Of a DNA stretch of 64,000 nucleotides, positions 1 to 11,915 are shown piece after piece. Source of the DNA: Sambucus nigra (Eukaryota > Streptophyta > Magnoliopsida > Dipsacales > Adoxaceae); contig OX422222.1 of assembly GCA_949130495.1 (NCBI GenBank), positions 278,494,109 to 278,558,108 on the forward strand, written 5' to 3'. A program made the translations under genes and the position numbers. Every line of letters starts with the position of its first letter. Position 1 is the stretch's first letter. Below the pieces are notes generated by a model. It worked only from the letters and a program-made list of their open reading frames with translations. It had not been told where the DNA came from and did no database searches.

Positions 1-981
1 GCAAGGAACAAAGAGCGTCAACGCTTGCGAGGGCGTCGAGTCGTTGTGTAAGTATTCTTTTATGACCTTTGTAATTCCATACTTAGTGGACTTGTGGCTG
101 GGTCGTTCACGGTTTTTCCTGTTGTGGGTTTTTCTCGTACATCTGCGCATTGTGGCTGTGTTTATTTTATCTTTCAAATTCATCTAGATGCATGCTTAGG
201 TTTAACAAGATAAAATTTGGTATAACCACAAAAATTGTTGAATTGGTTCTTAATTAAATTTTGGTGATTTTAGTTTACTTTAATTCAAGTTGGAATTAAT
301 TATTTGGCAAAATTCATGTTTTGTATAATTTTTTTAATTTGAACTTGAATTGAAGTTGTGTTTTAAGAAGTGAAAATTAAATTTTTTGATAGAATTTATA
401 AAAATCGAAAATATTTGGTGAACCATCCCTTACAGTTTCCTTAGGGGGTGTTTGTTTGTTTGATGTTTTTGAGACTCTATATTTAAACCACCATTTTTAT
501 TGATAGTTTTTAGTAGTTTATGTTGGTGGATGAATTAAGATTTGTTTTTTTTATACCTTGTAATCCTAAACTCATATTTTTGTGTATCTTTATAAGAGAC
601 TTTGTGTAGCTTGTTTTGGATATAAATCATGTTTCTTTTATTATATATTTTTGGTTAGGCATATTTAGTATGGTATCTTTAATGCCTATATCATTTTTAT
701 CTTGTATATACCTATTTAGTTAGTTTTTGATTTCTTTCTATATATTATGGTTAATTGAATTACATTTCTTCACAGTATATGATACCTTAATCAATTTAAT
801 ATGAAAAGTTTCATTTTTTCATTCGATAGACGTAATTCTTAATTTAAGGTTTTCTCTCTCAATTCCACGGAAAAATAGGAGAATTTTAAATTAATGGGGA
901 TATCTATATAATGATGCTATGACACCTTTCATGTAAAAATGAGATAGAAGAGTATACACATATAAGAGGTTAAGTAGAATG

Positions 982-1094
<113 letters not shown>

Positions 1095-2362
1095 CTTAGG
1101 GTGCATGATTTCTAAGCCATGAATATATTTTATGCAATTAGATAATTAAAAACTTGATATTCATATCCATCTTACTTATCTTATTTCATCCTAGTTATCT
1201 GTCTTTTATACACATTGATATTATGATCATGTTTTCTAGTATATAACACATTGAAATTAACAAGTGCTCACTTTTGGACTATTAGGTTTGTGTTTTTGAG
1301 TGTTAGTTTGATCTTTTGATTGTGTCTAGTCTTGTGTTCAGGGATTCTATATTTACTTATTTTGCTTGTAATATTTGGTTTGTATATTTTATCATGGGAT
1401 AGACAAAGGTGGAAATTGCAAGAGTATATGTATACTCATGTGCCCCCAATTTATTTAGATTGTTTTATTCTAATTATCAAAATATACTTTGAGTTATTTG
1501 TACTTAAGGTCATTCCGGTAAAGCTTCACATCAAGATATAGTCACCAAACTTCATCAAACTTCATCATGGCATAATTTATCACCATACGTTTAAGAATGC
1601 CACTCTAAGTTAAGGTAAAGGGACTTAAGAGACTTTAATGCACCTTTGGCATATTCAAAATTAACTTTTCACAATTCGAAAATTGGCTTGTGTGTTGATA
1701 TGGTTTTTTTTGGTATTGGTGATATTATTATGCAAATATATTTTTAGAAATAAAAATTTATTTCAAAGAAAAATGTTATAAACATACCATATGAAGTTGT
1801 GGTAAAGGTCCAAAATTTCACAGTTTTTTTTCCTATGTCAAAACTTCTTCTCATTTTCTTTGGCGAAGTGATGTTTTGTAATCAACAAAGCATTCTTTCA
1901 TTGGTTTCATACATAGACTAGTTTTTTATTTGTGTTCATTATGGTTTCTCACGACTTATATTGCTTTAGCGAAGTTTACTCTGCTGGTCTCCCCCTTTTT
2001 GGGAAAATCATATCATTTCGGACATCTTCTTATTTTTTTCATGGTATCCGTGTAAATATGATTTATTAACCACATCTCGATGACTTGTGTGCCTAGGCTT
2101 TGGTAAAAAGTCTAATCTTACCCGTTGATAGCATATAGCTTTCCTCACAAGCTATGGAGTGCACTTAAAAGAGTATTTTGCTCATTGTAAAATGTCCATG
2201 GCCCATATCGTGAAGCTTTTCCAAGTGAATTAATTTTTGAATTGAGAGTCGGGGTAAGGGACAAGGGGATTTTTAATAGAGACAAGTTTTGAGTTAAACA
2301 TCCATCAGGAAAAACCATTTTTAGTTTCTCTCTTTGATTGTTTTTTAAACTTTGATCTGAAG

Positions 2363-2492
2363 TCTTATTGAGGTGTTAATAATTCTACTTTTATTCTCAA
2401 ACAAATATGTTTATATCTTTGTTATGAACTCTTATCGAGGTGTTAATAATTGTACTTTTATTCTGAAACAAATATGTTTATATCTTTGTTAT
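2363..2492. repeat. Two-copy tandem duplication, unit about 67 bp
   Basis: The unit beginning TCTTATTGAGGTGTTAATAA at 2363 is followed by a second copy beginning TCTTATCGAGGTGTTAATAA at 2430. The copies differ at only a few bases, so the duplication is fairly recent. No coding function is visible. Confidence 0.9.
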
Positions 2493-3474
2493 TGAGAGAG
2501 TAATTTGATACCTCAAAAATACATTATGAGGTTTGAGTAATACAAAATACTTTGAATACTTTCAAAACCTGTGGGAAAACTCACATCCTAGAATGTGGCA
2601 CCTAGTCTATTAGCGAATTCTCATTTGTTTTGGTGGACAGAAAAATTAATCATTAACTTCAAAAAATCTTTGATTTTTTGGTGATAACGAAAGACTTTGG
2701 CGGCGACCAAAACCTCTACTAGTTATGATGCGTACTCTTACTGATGATGCTTTTGAAGGATGATATGGTGTGAATTAGTGGATCATTAAATTGTTGCATT
2801 GTGTGATATCAAGTAACTGTTTCTTTTTGTAAAACTCTACTATAGTTCCATTTTTGTTTCGTTTGTCCTGAGAATTTTCCCATTGTGAGGTTTTCCTCTC
2901 ACATCCTAGCGTATTGTGATTGCGTTACCTTTTTTCATTTATATTCCTCACATAATATAGAAGATAAGATTTGGTTTAATCAATTTGGTAAACATTTTAT
3001 CTCACGGACTTATGTTGTCATACTCGTGCCCGAAAAGGAGTTAAAAAATGATTGTCGTTATGAGAACATTAGATTTTAATTTGGATACCTTTGATCCATC
3101 ATTGTTTCGATCACACGCACTCTCAAATATTATAAAATATAATCCTTTCTATAGGTTTAATCACCTTGAGGAAGAACTATTATGTGTAATATGGACTTAA
3201 GAATGTGTCGTTATATTAGTGGTTTCATTAGTGCAGATAATAGTTGGGATTTTAATATACTTGTGAGCCCATCAAATTATGTGAATCACTTCATCTAACA
3301 ATGAAAAGGGTTTGTGATAAACTTATTTTAGAGTAAGCAATGTAATGGAAGAATGATGTGTTACTCTCTTCCAAAGTGAAACATTTAAAAGAAGAAAATC
3401 CTTTCGAAAAGAACAAAGATCATACTTCTTATCAGTTATGTATTGAAAGGGTTGTCATCTAAAATGGATTGGTA

Positions 3475-3568
3475 TTACGTAGGAGACACCAAGTTATCCA
3501 TGCTACTGGTGAGACACTTTGGCTCGTATAAGACGAGTGACCACGGTTCATTGTTGATACACTCCGAG
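3475..3568 (-). pseudogene. DUF4216-like CACTA gene fragment, C-terminal part
   Basis: Read on the minus strand, the 3' part of a DUF4216-like segment. A WSLVL core corresponds to the WxVVL block that follows the QVFY motif in CACTA transposase-associated proteins. The frame ends at a stop at 3475-3477. Its N-terminal half lies at 62572-62762, on the far side of the CACTA composite. Counting the 3-bp target duplication once, the two halves form one open frame of 93 codons. The domain assignment is by eye and moderately secure; the frame continuity is arithmetic from the sequence. Confidence 0.6.
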
Positions 3569-3780
3569 CACTACAAAAAAGTACTTTTTACGATGGAACT
3601 TTTTGAGACGATTAAAATTTGGGTCTCTAAAACTAGCCTTTTGAGACGGCTAAAATTAACTATCTTAAAAACTACTATTTTTAAGACAACTTTTATTCCC
3701 CTTATAAAAAAATAGTAGCTAAAGAGACTGCAAATTAGTATTTGTCTCAAAAGATATACCTTATGAGACGACTAAAAAAT
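3569..3780 (+). repeat. CACTA left terminus and subterminal repeats
   Basis: The terminal CACTACAAAAAA is followed by degenerate copies of TTTTGAGACGGCTAAAA (near 3608, 3636 and 3764). Subterminal arrays of this kind bind the accessory protein TNPA in the maize En/Spm system; that role is inferred here from family knowledge. Confidence 0.85.
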
Positions 3781-5752
3781 ATTTCAGTTCCCCCTCACAT
3801 TTTAGGTTCCCGCTTCTCTTGTAAGCTTAAGAAACAAAACAAAGTAAAAAGACAAAAAAAACCACCCGCGTTATATCTTTTAACCTAACGTCTCTCTCTC
3901 ACTCCTTCCTCATGCACGAATACCTCACCTCCCTCGCCTCTCTCCGCCGCACAAATGAACAACAGCAACAACAGAGCTCCCTCCTTCGGCTCTAACGAGC
4001 AGCTACTCTCCTCCTCTCAACCGACACCCCCAAGTTCCAATCTCCAACCCAAGCAAAGAAAGCAAACAGGAACAGAGCATAGCGATTCTCCTCTTCTCAG
4101 TAAGAATCAAGCATTTATTTTTTTATTGAAAAAATTTGTTTATTGACATACTTGACATTACTTCGAAATTAGTTTTTGACACTACTCTGAAAAAATTAGT
4201 TTTTTGACACTACTTTGAAAAAATTAGTTTATTGACACACTACTCTAAAATGAGTTTTTGGACATTCTTGACATTGTTAGTTTATTGTAAAAATTAGTTT
4301 GTTGGGTACAATTTCTGATTATTTTTGTTGATTTGTAGTGGTAATAGGAGGTTGAGAGTGAGCCAATTGAAAACCCGAATTGTGAATTCATTGTTGTATT
4401 ATATTTTTAAGATTATTTTATGAAAATATTTGTGTACATGTTTGTGTGAATTTTAGTTAGAATTATTGATATGTTTGTTTATGTTAATTAATTCATTGCA
4501 TTTGCAAGTTGTTTATGCTATTAATTTGATTTACTATTCGATTATGGTTTTATTTTGTGATATATGTGATGGGCCCAAATTAGTTCAAACATGCATCACC
4601 GTTGAAAAAATTACCAATGTTATCCAATACCATATTTTTTTTGTTACATCTAATACTATATCAAATGCTAAATCTTTAACATAAAAATCACTAAGGTTGT
4701 CTTTGATTACAAAGTTGAAAAATAGTTCATTTTTATTAGAGTTAGGAAAATATGTGGAAAAGATAAGAGTGATTTGGTCTTACTTTTGAAGTTTTTTATG
4801 GAAATAAATTCTTTGGGTGGTGGGTGAGAATTGTTTTTTGTGAAAATTGATAAAAACTTGGAACACTTTTATTATTACTAAGTAGTTTTTTAATATAATG
4901 CATATGAAATCAAGCTCCTCAATAGTAAAATAATGAGCTAAAATGAGTATTTTCCATGAAAAACAATTTAATTCCAATAAAACAGACCCTAAGTATTGGG
5001 ACACAAGCTCCAACATATGAGGTGGTACTCGAAAAAAAGCATTAGTTAAAATTCCAATTTACAAAAAAAAATAGTATACACAAAAAAGTAATATCACGAT
5101 CTTTAAAGAATCTAAAACGATAAACTTGATTTTTCATTCTCTCTCTGACTCATTTATTATCTAATTACATATCTTTTATTAGAAAATGTTTACAATATTG
5201 AAGGAGTACGAGAAGGTGGGAGTTGAAGAAAATAGAAGATAATAGAAAAAAAATTGATAGAATTAGGAGTCCATAAATTGTATTCGGCAATGCGGGATCG
5301 CGTTAAAAGTAAGAAAAGTTAATCGAAGCGTAATAAAAAATTAGTTGACGATGAAGTGTATGTTGCATACAAAGAAAAACATAAGCGTAATGATTCGAGC
5401 GGGGATGAAAATGGGTATGTTGGTCGAGTTTTTTTATGTATAAATGTTTAATGATGTAGATGCTAGAATATTGATTGTGTGACTTTTTAATTGCAATTGT
5501 TGCTATCATTTCTTAAGATGTAGTGCATTAGTACTAAAATGTTGACTGTGTGAATTTTTAATTGGGTAACATTCTTTCCTTTTCTGACTTTTTATGTTGA
5601 TTGTGTGACTTTTCAATGATGTAGATATTAAAATTGATGCGTTGAATTGTTGGGTTATATTATTATTATTATTTAAATTAGGTTGCTACTAATTTTTTTG
5701 AATTTATGTATCAAATTGTTGGGAATCCTTTTTTTTTTCATTTTTAGGTATC
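3781..5752 (+). other. CACTA 5' region ahead of the transposase exon
   Basis: About 2 kb without a recognisable domain. It includes a CT-rich stretch (3890-3950) followed by a 63-codon open frame from ATG 3955, rich in Ser, Asn and Pro, ending at 4146. This could be a 5' untranslated leader or a small first exon of the transposon; it resembles nothing I can name. The rest is AT-rich and is probably intronic or spacer DNA before the first conserved transposase exon. Confidence 0.45.
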
Positions 5753-6080
5753 ATGGATAAGAGTTGGATTAATTTACCTAGTCGGCGTTCAAAAGAATAC
5801 ATTGGCGGGATTGAAGGATTTCTTAACTATGCATACGAAAACAAGAACATTGGGACCACAAAAATCTATTGCCAGTGTAAGAGATGTGTAAATCGAGTAT
5901 ACCACACCCGACAAATGGTGAGAAATCACCTTGAGATGTATGGTTTTGACAAGACTTATAAGGTTTGGATTTCCACGGAGAGACTTTTGGTGGTGTAGGA
6001 AGCAATATGAATTCTTTACGGGATGATATGCTAGTTGATGATATACCCGTTGAATTGAATGCTCGAGATGCCATGGTTAC
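5753..6080 (+). pseudogene. CACTA transposase (TNPD-like) N-terminal exon
   Basis: ATG 5753 opens a frame that begins MDKSWINLPSRRSKEYIGG, the usual start of the Transpos_assoc domain (PF13963) at the N-terminus of plant CACTA transposases. A CxCKRC motif and a YGFDKTYKVW block follow, as expected. The ATG frame stops at 5996-5998, but the homologous protein continues in another frame (FGGVGSNMNSL and a DDML block), indicating a small indel near 5980. The coding sequence is then split at 6080 by the Tat retrotransposon and resumes at 18275 after the duplicated GTTAC. The piece is non-functional as it stands. Confidence 0.85.
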
Positions 6081-6622
6081 TGTTGATGTAAAAAACTAGA
6101 TTACTCTAATTATTTAATCACAGATAAATAAATAAGACAAAAGATTTTAAAGTGGTTCAGCCTTATATGAATGGCCTACGTCCACTGTTATGTTATTGCT
6201 GAGTGTTTGGGAATTCTCGATTACAAGTGCTATCAAGAAATTCCGGTCCCTTTGAATGAGGGTGATACAAGGTATTTATAGCCCTTAGGTTGTACATGAA
6301 AGGGTGTTACATTAAATGATACACATATGAAAGGGTAATTCATTTAATGTTCTTCAAACGTGCGTGTCAAGATGATAAGCATTCAATGAATAGTTGAACT
6401 GTTGATTATCTAGCAATTAATGTTGTGGTCGAGGTGCAGCTCGAACCGCCTTAGTTGCTCATCGCCCGAAAGTTCCTTGAAGCATTGGAGTTCCTCGGAG
6501 GATAAGAGTTCCTCGGAGGGTTGGTCGGGGAAACAATCTTCCTCGTTTCTATTGTGCCACGTAGATTGACACGTGTCTTCTTATTATTCGTCCACATCAG
6601 CATACTAATTTTGGTGTCAACA
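6081..6622 (-). repeat. Tat element 3' LTR
   Basis: 542 bp, starting TGTTGATG and ending GTGTCAACA (plus-strand reading), so the ends are the short inverted repeat TGTTGA/TCAACA. It lies beside the polypurine tract. It matches 17727-18269 along its whole length. Confidence 0.95.
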
Positions 6623-6634
6623 GAAGCCCCCAAT
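6623..6634 (-). other. Polypurine tract, Tat element
   Basis: The minus strand reads ATTGGGGGCTTC directly before the 3' LTR, a suitable plus-strand priming tract. Confidence 0.75.
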
Positions 6635-6874
6635 GTTTCATATTTCGAACTTTGAGGAGTATGGAACATTCTTTCTCGGTATATGGCGATATTAAATGAC
6701 CTTCCTGGGTTTTAGGAGCCTTATTTTAAATTTCCTTCCAAATTCACAAAATTCGCCTTTTTTTTCGAATTTTTATGAGCGCTTCGATCTTTGTGCTCTT
6801 TTTGTCCTTTTAGTCGCCGGGAGCTCAATAGTTTCTCTTTGTAATCATTTCTTTCGCCATTTCCCCAGGCACAG

Positions 6875-6882
6875 TATTTAAA
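6875..6882 (+). promoter_or_regulatory. Candidate TATA box of the antisense gene
   Basis: TATTTAAA lies about 165 bp before the ATG at 7042, inside the Tat element but outside its LTR. Low-information motif; supported mainly by its position ahead of the plus-strand gene. Confidence 0.35.
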
Positions 6883-7041
6883 CTTCCCAAGCAATCATAC
6901 CGTCCTCTACCTTTTCCAATTTTCTTGCTTTCGAATTCTCCATAGCTTTTCTTTCTCTTGTGCGTTCATCTTTGTTTTTGTTCGTTGTCAACAAATCTCT
7001 ATTCTTCCTGTAAGATCCTCTTCTTTCTCCTTTTATTCACC

Positions 7042-9212
7042 ATGGTTTATATTATTGAAAAATTACGTTCTGATTATTCCATTCCGTCTTGGGTAACTTT
7101 GGAGAATCTTCCTGAGCCCTTTGACTATTTTCGTTTGGCTGAGGGACATTAGTTCCCCAACCTCTTTATCGCTGAGTGTGGATTTTCTTTTCCACCTAAC
7201 CCTTTATGCTTAGAATTCTGTCAACATTTCGATGTTGTTCCTGCAAAAGTATCCCCTAATACATGGAGAATAGTTAATGGGGTGCATAAGTTAAATCAAA
7301 CTCATTGAACTCGTATAGGAATTACTGAGATTATGTATTGCTATAGATGGGCTGTTTTAGATAATGTTTATTATTTAAAAACCAGATTTTTGAATAGGGC
7401 TTTAGTAGTCAACCTCCCTGATGCTAACAGGGATTATTTTGAACATGGATTAGTTTTCAAAAATTGGCAACATGATCCTTCAGTCGGAGACGACGTGTAT
7501 GAAGTTCCCAAATGCCCCCCATATGGCAATGGGATAGGTTATTTTCATTTTATTTTATTTTTGAAATTATGATTTCATCATGTTTGAATAAATGCATGAT
7601 TGACATTTCAATTTATTTTTGTTTGCAGTTGACAGCAAGAGAAAAAACTCCCAAAGAATCAGAAGTTAATATAAGGCAATTGAAACATATCTGGAGTTTG
7701 CATCAGAAAGTTACAGACGAGCACATCAGATCTGCTTCATACTTGTTGCAGTATAGGAGCTATACGTCATCCTTTACTACTCATCATGTGGTCAGCATTA
7801 GTGATCCAGTGCAAATTCCTGAAAACTCTGATCCAGAATCTCATATTCCTTTGAGCCAAAAAATGGGCAAGAGAAGAGTTCCCGCTCTCTTCGAGGAGAC
7901 TTCCTCTGCTGGAGATGGGAAGAAAAATAAGGTTGATGTCCAAAAAGGGACAAAGAATAAAGATGCCACCCCTCCTGTTGCTTCTCAGAAGGCTGTCGAG
8001 AAGCCCCCAGTGGCTCCTGTGCAGAAGGATGCACCTGTTGAAGTAATCACTATCTCACCAACGAAAAGTTCTTCTTTGGTTGAGGTTGTTGAAAAGGCAC
8101 CGAGGAGACTGAGGAAATCCTCCTCGATCAGTATTTCTGGTGCCATTCCCCAGCTCCCAGCTGGTGGAGATGGTGTTCTAATCATTGTTCCTCCGAGCTC
8201 TACGATGAGCTTGGCAAAGTTTTCTCCCATCCCCGAGGTGCAAGGTACTGAAGAAGACCTTACTCGGGATATGGTTACTTCTCTGGCTGCTCGTCATCTT
8301 ACTTCAGTAAGTATCTCTACTCTGAGTTTTTCATATTTTCCTTTGTTATTTCCCATATTTGTTTCTGATGTCGTTTCCCTTTTCTGATTACAGTTGACGA
8401 GCTGTTTCAATATAATCCTTAAAAAGGATGAAGCGATCAAAGCTTCTTGCTCCTCGTCCACTATGGAAGGAGCACTGGAGAAAGCTATCAAATCTGTGAG
8501 TGAATCCCGTCAGAAGTATGATCAGGATCAAATTAAATGGGAGAAGAAGTTGGCTGCGTCTGATGCAGAGAAGGTACAACTGGGTAATAAGGTGAAGGAC
8601 TTGGAGAGAGAGAATAAAGACTATGTCGAGAAACTTTCAGGCTTTGGGGAGCTTGAGAATAAATTGAAATCAGCTGAAGAAGAGCTGACCCTCCTGTGAG
8701 AAGTAAATCGTCAGAAGGAGGAGGTGGAGACCAAATTGAAGGCCACCGAGAATCTTATGTTCGAGAAGCTCTCCTCGGAAAAAATGAAGAGAAAAACAGC
8801 TGTGAAGAAGTCCTTCCGAACTGGTTGGGACAAAGGATGGGACAGGGGGGTAGCAGCGATGATGACCCAGGTGAAGTATGGAAATTTGAAATACTTCCAT
8901 GATGGTTGGGTTGCTGCCTTACAGGAACTGAAGGTGAGCGAGGACTCTGAGCTATTTCAACAACATCTCCCTGGTCCTCCTCTAGTTATTCAAGATGAGG
9001 ATGAAGACGAAGCTGCATCTGAGGAATCCTCAATGACTGTGGGTGATCAAGTCCTTGTTACACAACCCAACCATACGGCCACCGAGGAGATTTCATCCTT
9101 GCCTGCTCCTTCAAAACAAGTCCCAGCTTCTACTAATCAGATCATTGTTCCTACCGAGCAACCAAGCTCCTCGTCCCAGCCTCCCGAGAAAGTCTTGGGA
9201 GACAAGGAAAAG
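7042..9212 (+). pseudogene. Antisense gene of Tat element, predicted exons 1-3
   Basis: Plus-strand gene, opposite to gag-pol. Exon 1 (7042-7537) starts at CACCATGG and resembles the Transposase_28 'putative gypsy type transposon' domain (PF04195): LPEPFDYFRLAEGH, then SPNTWRIVNG, then the YYLKTRF and VVNLPDANRDYF blocks. It has stops at 7150-7152 and in the THxTRIG block near 7308. Predicted introns are 7538-7635 and 8307-8393 (GTAAGT donor, TTACAG acceptor). Exon 2 (7636-8306) is Pro/Ser/Lys-rich. Exon 3 (8394-9212) is a coiled coil (KDLERENKDYVEKL) with one TGA at 8697-8699, probably from CGA, followed by an acidic tail. Molecular function is unknown. Tat elements are known to carry extra antisense ORFs. 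Confidence 0.6.
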
Positions 9213-9381
9213 GTGTGAAGTTGTTCGGTACTCTCTTTCTATTTTTCTTTTACTTATCCTCTGTATTCCAAACGATGTAATCTTGTTGATGATGTAATAA
9301 AATCACATCTTTTTGTTCCTCTACATTATTGATGCTCTGTCTATTTTTATTTATTAACTCTTGCCTTCTCCTCTTTATTAG

Positions 9382-10719
9382 TTTATGGCTAGAATGGAAC
9401 TGATATCTGCCCATGATACAAAGCTGATGAAGCAATGCCGTGAATATTATAAGGCTGGTCACACAGATTTGAGCGTATTAGAAATTGCTGACATCCTTGG
9501 CCATGATGCTTCAGAACAAGCAATTGAGGCTTATCAGTACCTGAAGGATTTACTTGACCGAGTTGTGGCCATCAACGTGGCCTACTATGACTTGATCGAG
9601 GAGCTTTATTGTACTTTAGAAGATCTTCAGAATCAGCACAATGAATCGAATGCCCTGTTGCATGAGGGGTATGAGGATAGGTATCAACAGCTTTCTTCCG
9701 AGACAGGCCACAAAAAGATCATTGTTGGGTACGATGTCAGGGAGAGGACCCTAAAAGGTGAAGTTGAGGCCTGCAGACAGATCGCCGAGCTGCTGGAACA
9801 AGAGAACAAAAATTTGCAGAAAGAGTTAGCACAGTATAAGTCTGCAGCTTCATCTTCCAATGCCTTGGTACCAGTCTCCGACAAAGGGTTCTCATTCATA
9901 GAGGTTGAGAATGCCAAATTAAGGCAAGAATTGGATACTTTAAGAAGGTCTGGTATTTTTGCTACTGCTCGGGGACGAGGAAAAGGTTCTCGTGAGCGAG
10001 GAAGAGCTGCTCAGGATGTTAACGAGGAACGAAGCACTCCAGCTGCTCGGGGTCGATCAAGAACTCCTCATAGTATTGAAGAAGCTCATACTCTGTCAAC
10101 ATTGGAAACTCAAGCGTACCAGTTGAACGCAAAAGATCGGGCTTTGTCTGAAATGTCCAAGAAAATCCTGACTTTGGAAGATCAACTTACTGCGACGAAG
10201 TCTGCTTTACATACCAAGGACCTTTTCACCAAAAACCTTCATAAACAATTGGATAGATTAACCTTCCAATTCCATAAACAGCCCAGGGAATTTTGGATGG
10301 CTGGATACAACGAAGCTCTAGTTCATTTAGATGCTCGTATCCAGAATGCCAATAATGAGGGTTATAAACAAGGCTGGCTGAATGCCTTATATGTATTAAA
10401 TCTCGAGCAAGGACATTTTTTGTGGTATTACTACGATCCTGGAGTGCTTGGCTTGCCTGTGCCACCTTTCAAGTTGGACATGGAATGGATACCAGCTCGC
10501 GCCATTCCTCGGAGCTTGATTGCGAATTATCTTGGTGACTATAACCTTCATTCTCAAATTGACGTATCTCGTCCCGAGCATCTCTTGGATACTCCTTCAG
10601 TAATGAATGTCAGAATGTTGAAGGACTTGAATTTTATCAATTCTCCTCAGACATTAAATGATCCTCCTGCTGGCGAGGAACTTGTATCGAAGGCTGAAGG
10701 GAAAAAACCAATAGAATAG
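9382..10719 (+). CDS. Antisense gene exon 4: intact 444-aa coiled-coil ORF
   Basis: Open without a stop from 9382 to 10719; as a stand-alone ORF it starts at ATG 9385. A GT-AG intron 9213-9381 (donor AAG/GTGTGA, acceptor TTATTAG) would join it in frame to exon 3; the four exons together total 3,324 nt, divisible by three. The protein is largely helical: a hydrophilic coiled coil (residues about 90-200), an Arg/Gly-rich stretch near residue 195 (GRGKGSRERGR), a second coiled coil, then an aromatic segment (FWMAGYNEALVHLDARI, then YKQGWLNAL). That segment resembles GWDKGWDRGV and HDGWVAAL in exon 3, so an internal duplication is possible. I recognise no enzymatic motif. Confidence 0.6.
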   Translation, partial: FMARMELISAHDTKLMKQCREYYKAGHTDLSVLEIADILGHDASEQAIEAYQYLKDLLDRVVAINVAYYDLIEELYCTLEDLQNQHNESNALLHEGYEDRYQQLSSETGHKKIIVGYDVRERTLKGEVEACRQIAELLEQENKNLQKELAQYKSAASSSNALVPVSDKGFSFIEVENAKLRQELDTLRRSGIFATARGRGKGSRERGRAAQDVNEERSTPAARGRSRTPHSIEEAHTLSTLETQAYQLNAKDRALSEMSKKILTLEDQLTATKSALHTKDLFTKNLHKQLDRLTFQFHKQPREFWMAGYNEALVHLDARIQNANNEGYKQGWLNALYVLNLEQGHFLWYYYDPGVLGLPVPPFKLDMEWIPARAIPRSLIANYLGDYNLHSQIDVSRPEHLLDTPSVMNVRMLKDLNFINSPQTLNDPPAGEELVSKAEGKKPIE

Positions 10720-11353
10720 GATTTTCAATGTAATAGTTAGCACACATATGTAACTTGTAATTTATTTTGAATTTTAATGAAAGACTTTCATTTTCTGTTT
10801 GCAAATCTGTATTGCTATTATCTTGTGCCTGTTAAACACTTTATATTTGTGCTTGCATAACAATATTGTATGGTTCATCGACCAAAATAAAGTATCAGAG
10901 ATGTTGCTCGATCACTTAATAATAAAGTAATGAGTAAAATAACTGCTTTAAAATTTTTCTAAACAACCAAGGTTGTCAAATTATGCTTGTCGACCAATTA
11001 TGATTAGTGGGTTTTTTTATCTCCGACCAACCATACTTTGTAACTTTTTGTCTTTAAAATGTGTTCGACCAACCAAGGTCGATAAATTATCCTCGTCGAC
11101 CAACTACAATTAGTGGGTTTTTATCCCGACCAATTATATTTGGTTCATTTTGGAATATTTTGTTCTTCAAAGAACTTATTGTATTTTTCTGCAATAATCT
11201 TGCCTCCCGACCAACATAAATTGGCATTTGAGAGAATATTCGTTTCTTAATCAACCTAGAATGGCATTTTAAGAATGTTGTTCTTGCCCTTTTACCAACC
11301 AAAGTTGGTCGTGGGTTTGAACTATTGCCTTCTAACCAAAGGAGTATATTTTG
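10720..11353. other. Non-coding junction between convergent Tat genes, old repeats
   Basis: Lies between the stop of the antisense gene and the pol end. About 10960-11160 holds two diverged copies, period about 104 bp, of a unit starting AACCAAGGTTGTCAAATTA and containing the block ATTAGTGGGTTTTT. Minus-strand translation of the following stretch still shows DQLRLVK-like peptides, so this appears to be decayed coding-derived repeat. Confidence 0.6.
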
Positions 11354-11818
11354 TTCTCGCCCTATTACCAACCGAAGTCGGTCGTGGGTCCAAACTGTTA
11401 GGTTCTTTCGAACTATCTTGTCCACAAGCTCTTTTACCAACCGAAGTTGATCACGCAAGTGTACGCCTCCTAACCAAAGGAGTATAATTTGTTCTCGCTA
11501 TTTTACCAACCGAAGTTGATCACGATCGAACTATCAGGTTCTTTCGAACTATCTTGTCCACAAGCTCTTTTACCAACCGAAGTTGATCACGCAAGTGTAC
11601 GCCTCCTAACCAAAGGAGTATAATTTGTTCTCGCTATTTTACCAACCAAAGTTGATCACGCTCGAACTATTAGGTTCTTTCGAACTATTTTATCCACAAG
11701 CTCTTTTACCAACCGAAGTTGATCACGCAAGCGTACGCCTCCTAACCAAAGGAGTATAATTTGTTCTCGCTTTTTTACCAACCGAAGTTGATCACGCTCG
11801 AACTATCAGTGTAGTGTA
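11354..11818. repeat. 136-bp tandem repeat array, about 3.4 copies
   Basis: Units begin at TTCTCGC 11354, 11492, 11628 and 11764 (periods 138, 136, 136 bp). Each contains two copies of TTTACCAACCGAAGTTGATC and one CCTAACCAAAGGAGTATAA. The same TTTACCAACCGNAGTTGGTC core recurs inside the pol linker at 13735-13825, where it encodes (minus strand) DQLRLVKG. Confidence 0.9.
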
Positions 11819-11915
11819 TCACACTAGTATTCCCCAAAAAACTTGTAATGAAAGGAAGAAGATGGTGAAACATCATCGTTTTATTCATAATGAAGGAACT
11901 GCTTTACATTTTACA

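Noticed and set aside
1..60. Possible exon end (basic peptide then GTAAGT-like donor)
   Set aside because: Too short to judge at the window edge; the stop and donor could be chance.
3955..4146. 63-codon Ser/Asn/Pro-rich ORF as a protein gene
   Set aside because: Cannot be separated from a transposon leader; kept only as a note in the CACTA 5' region.
11354..11818. Regular repeats resembling a CRISPR array
   Set aside because: Units are contiguous 136-bp tandem repeats with no unique spacers, inside a plant retrotransposon.
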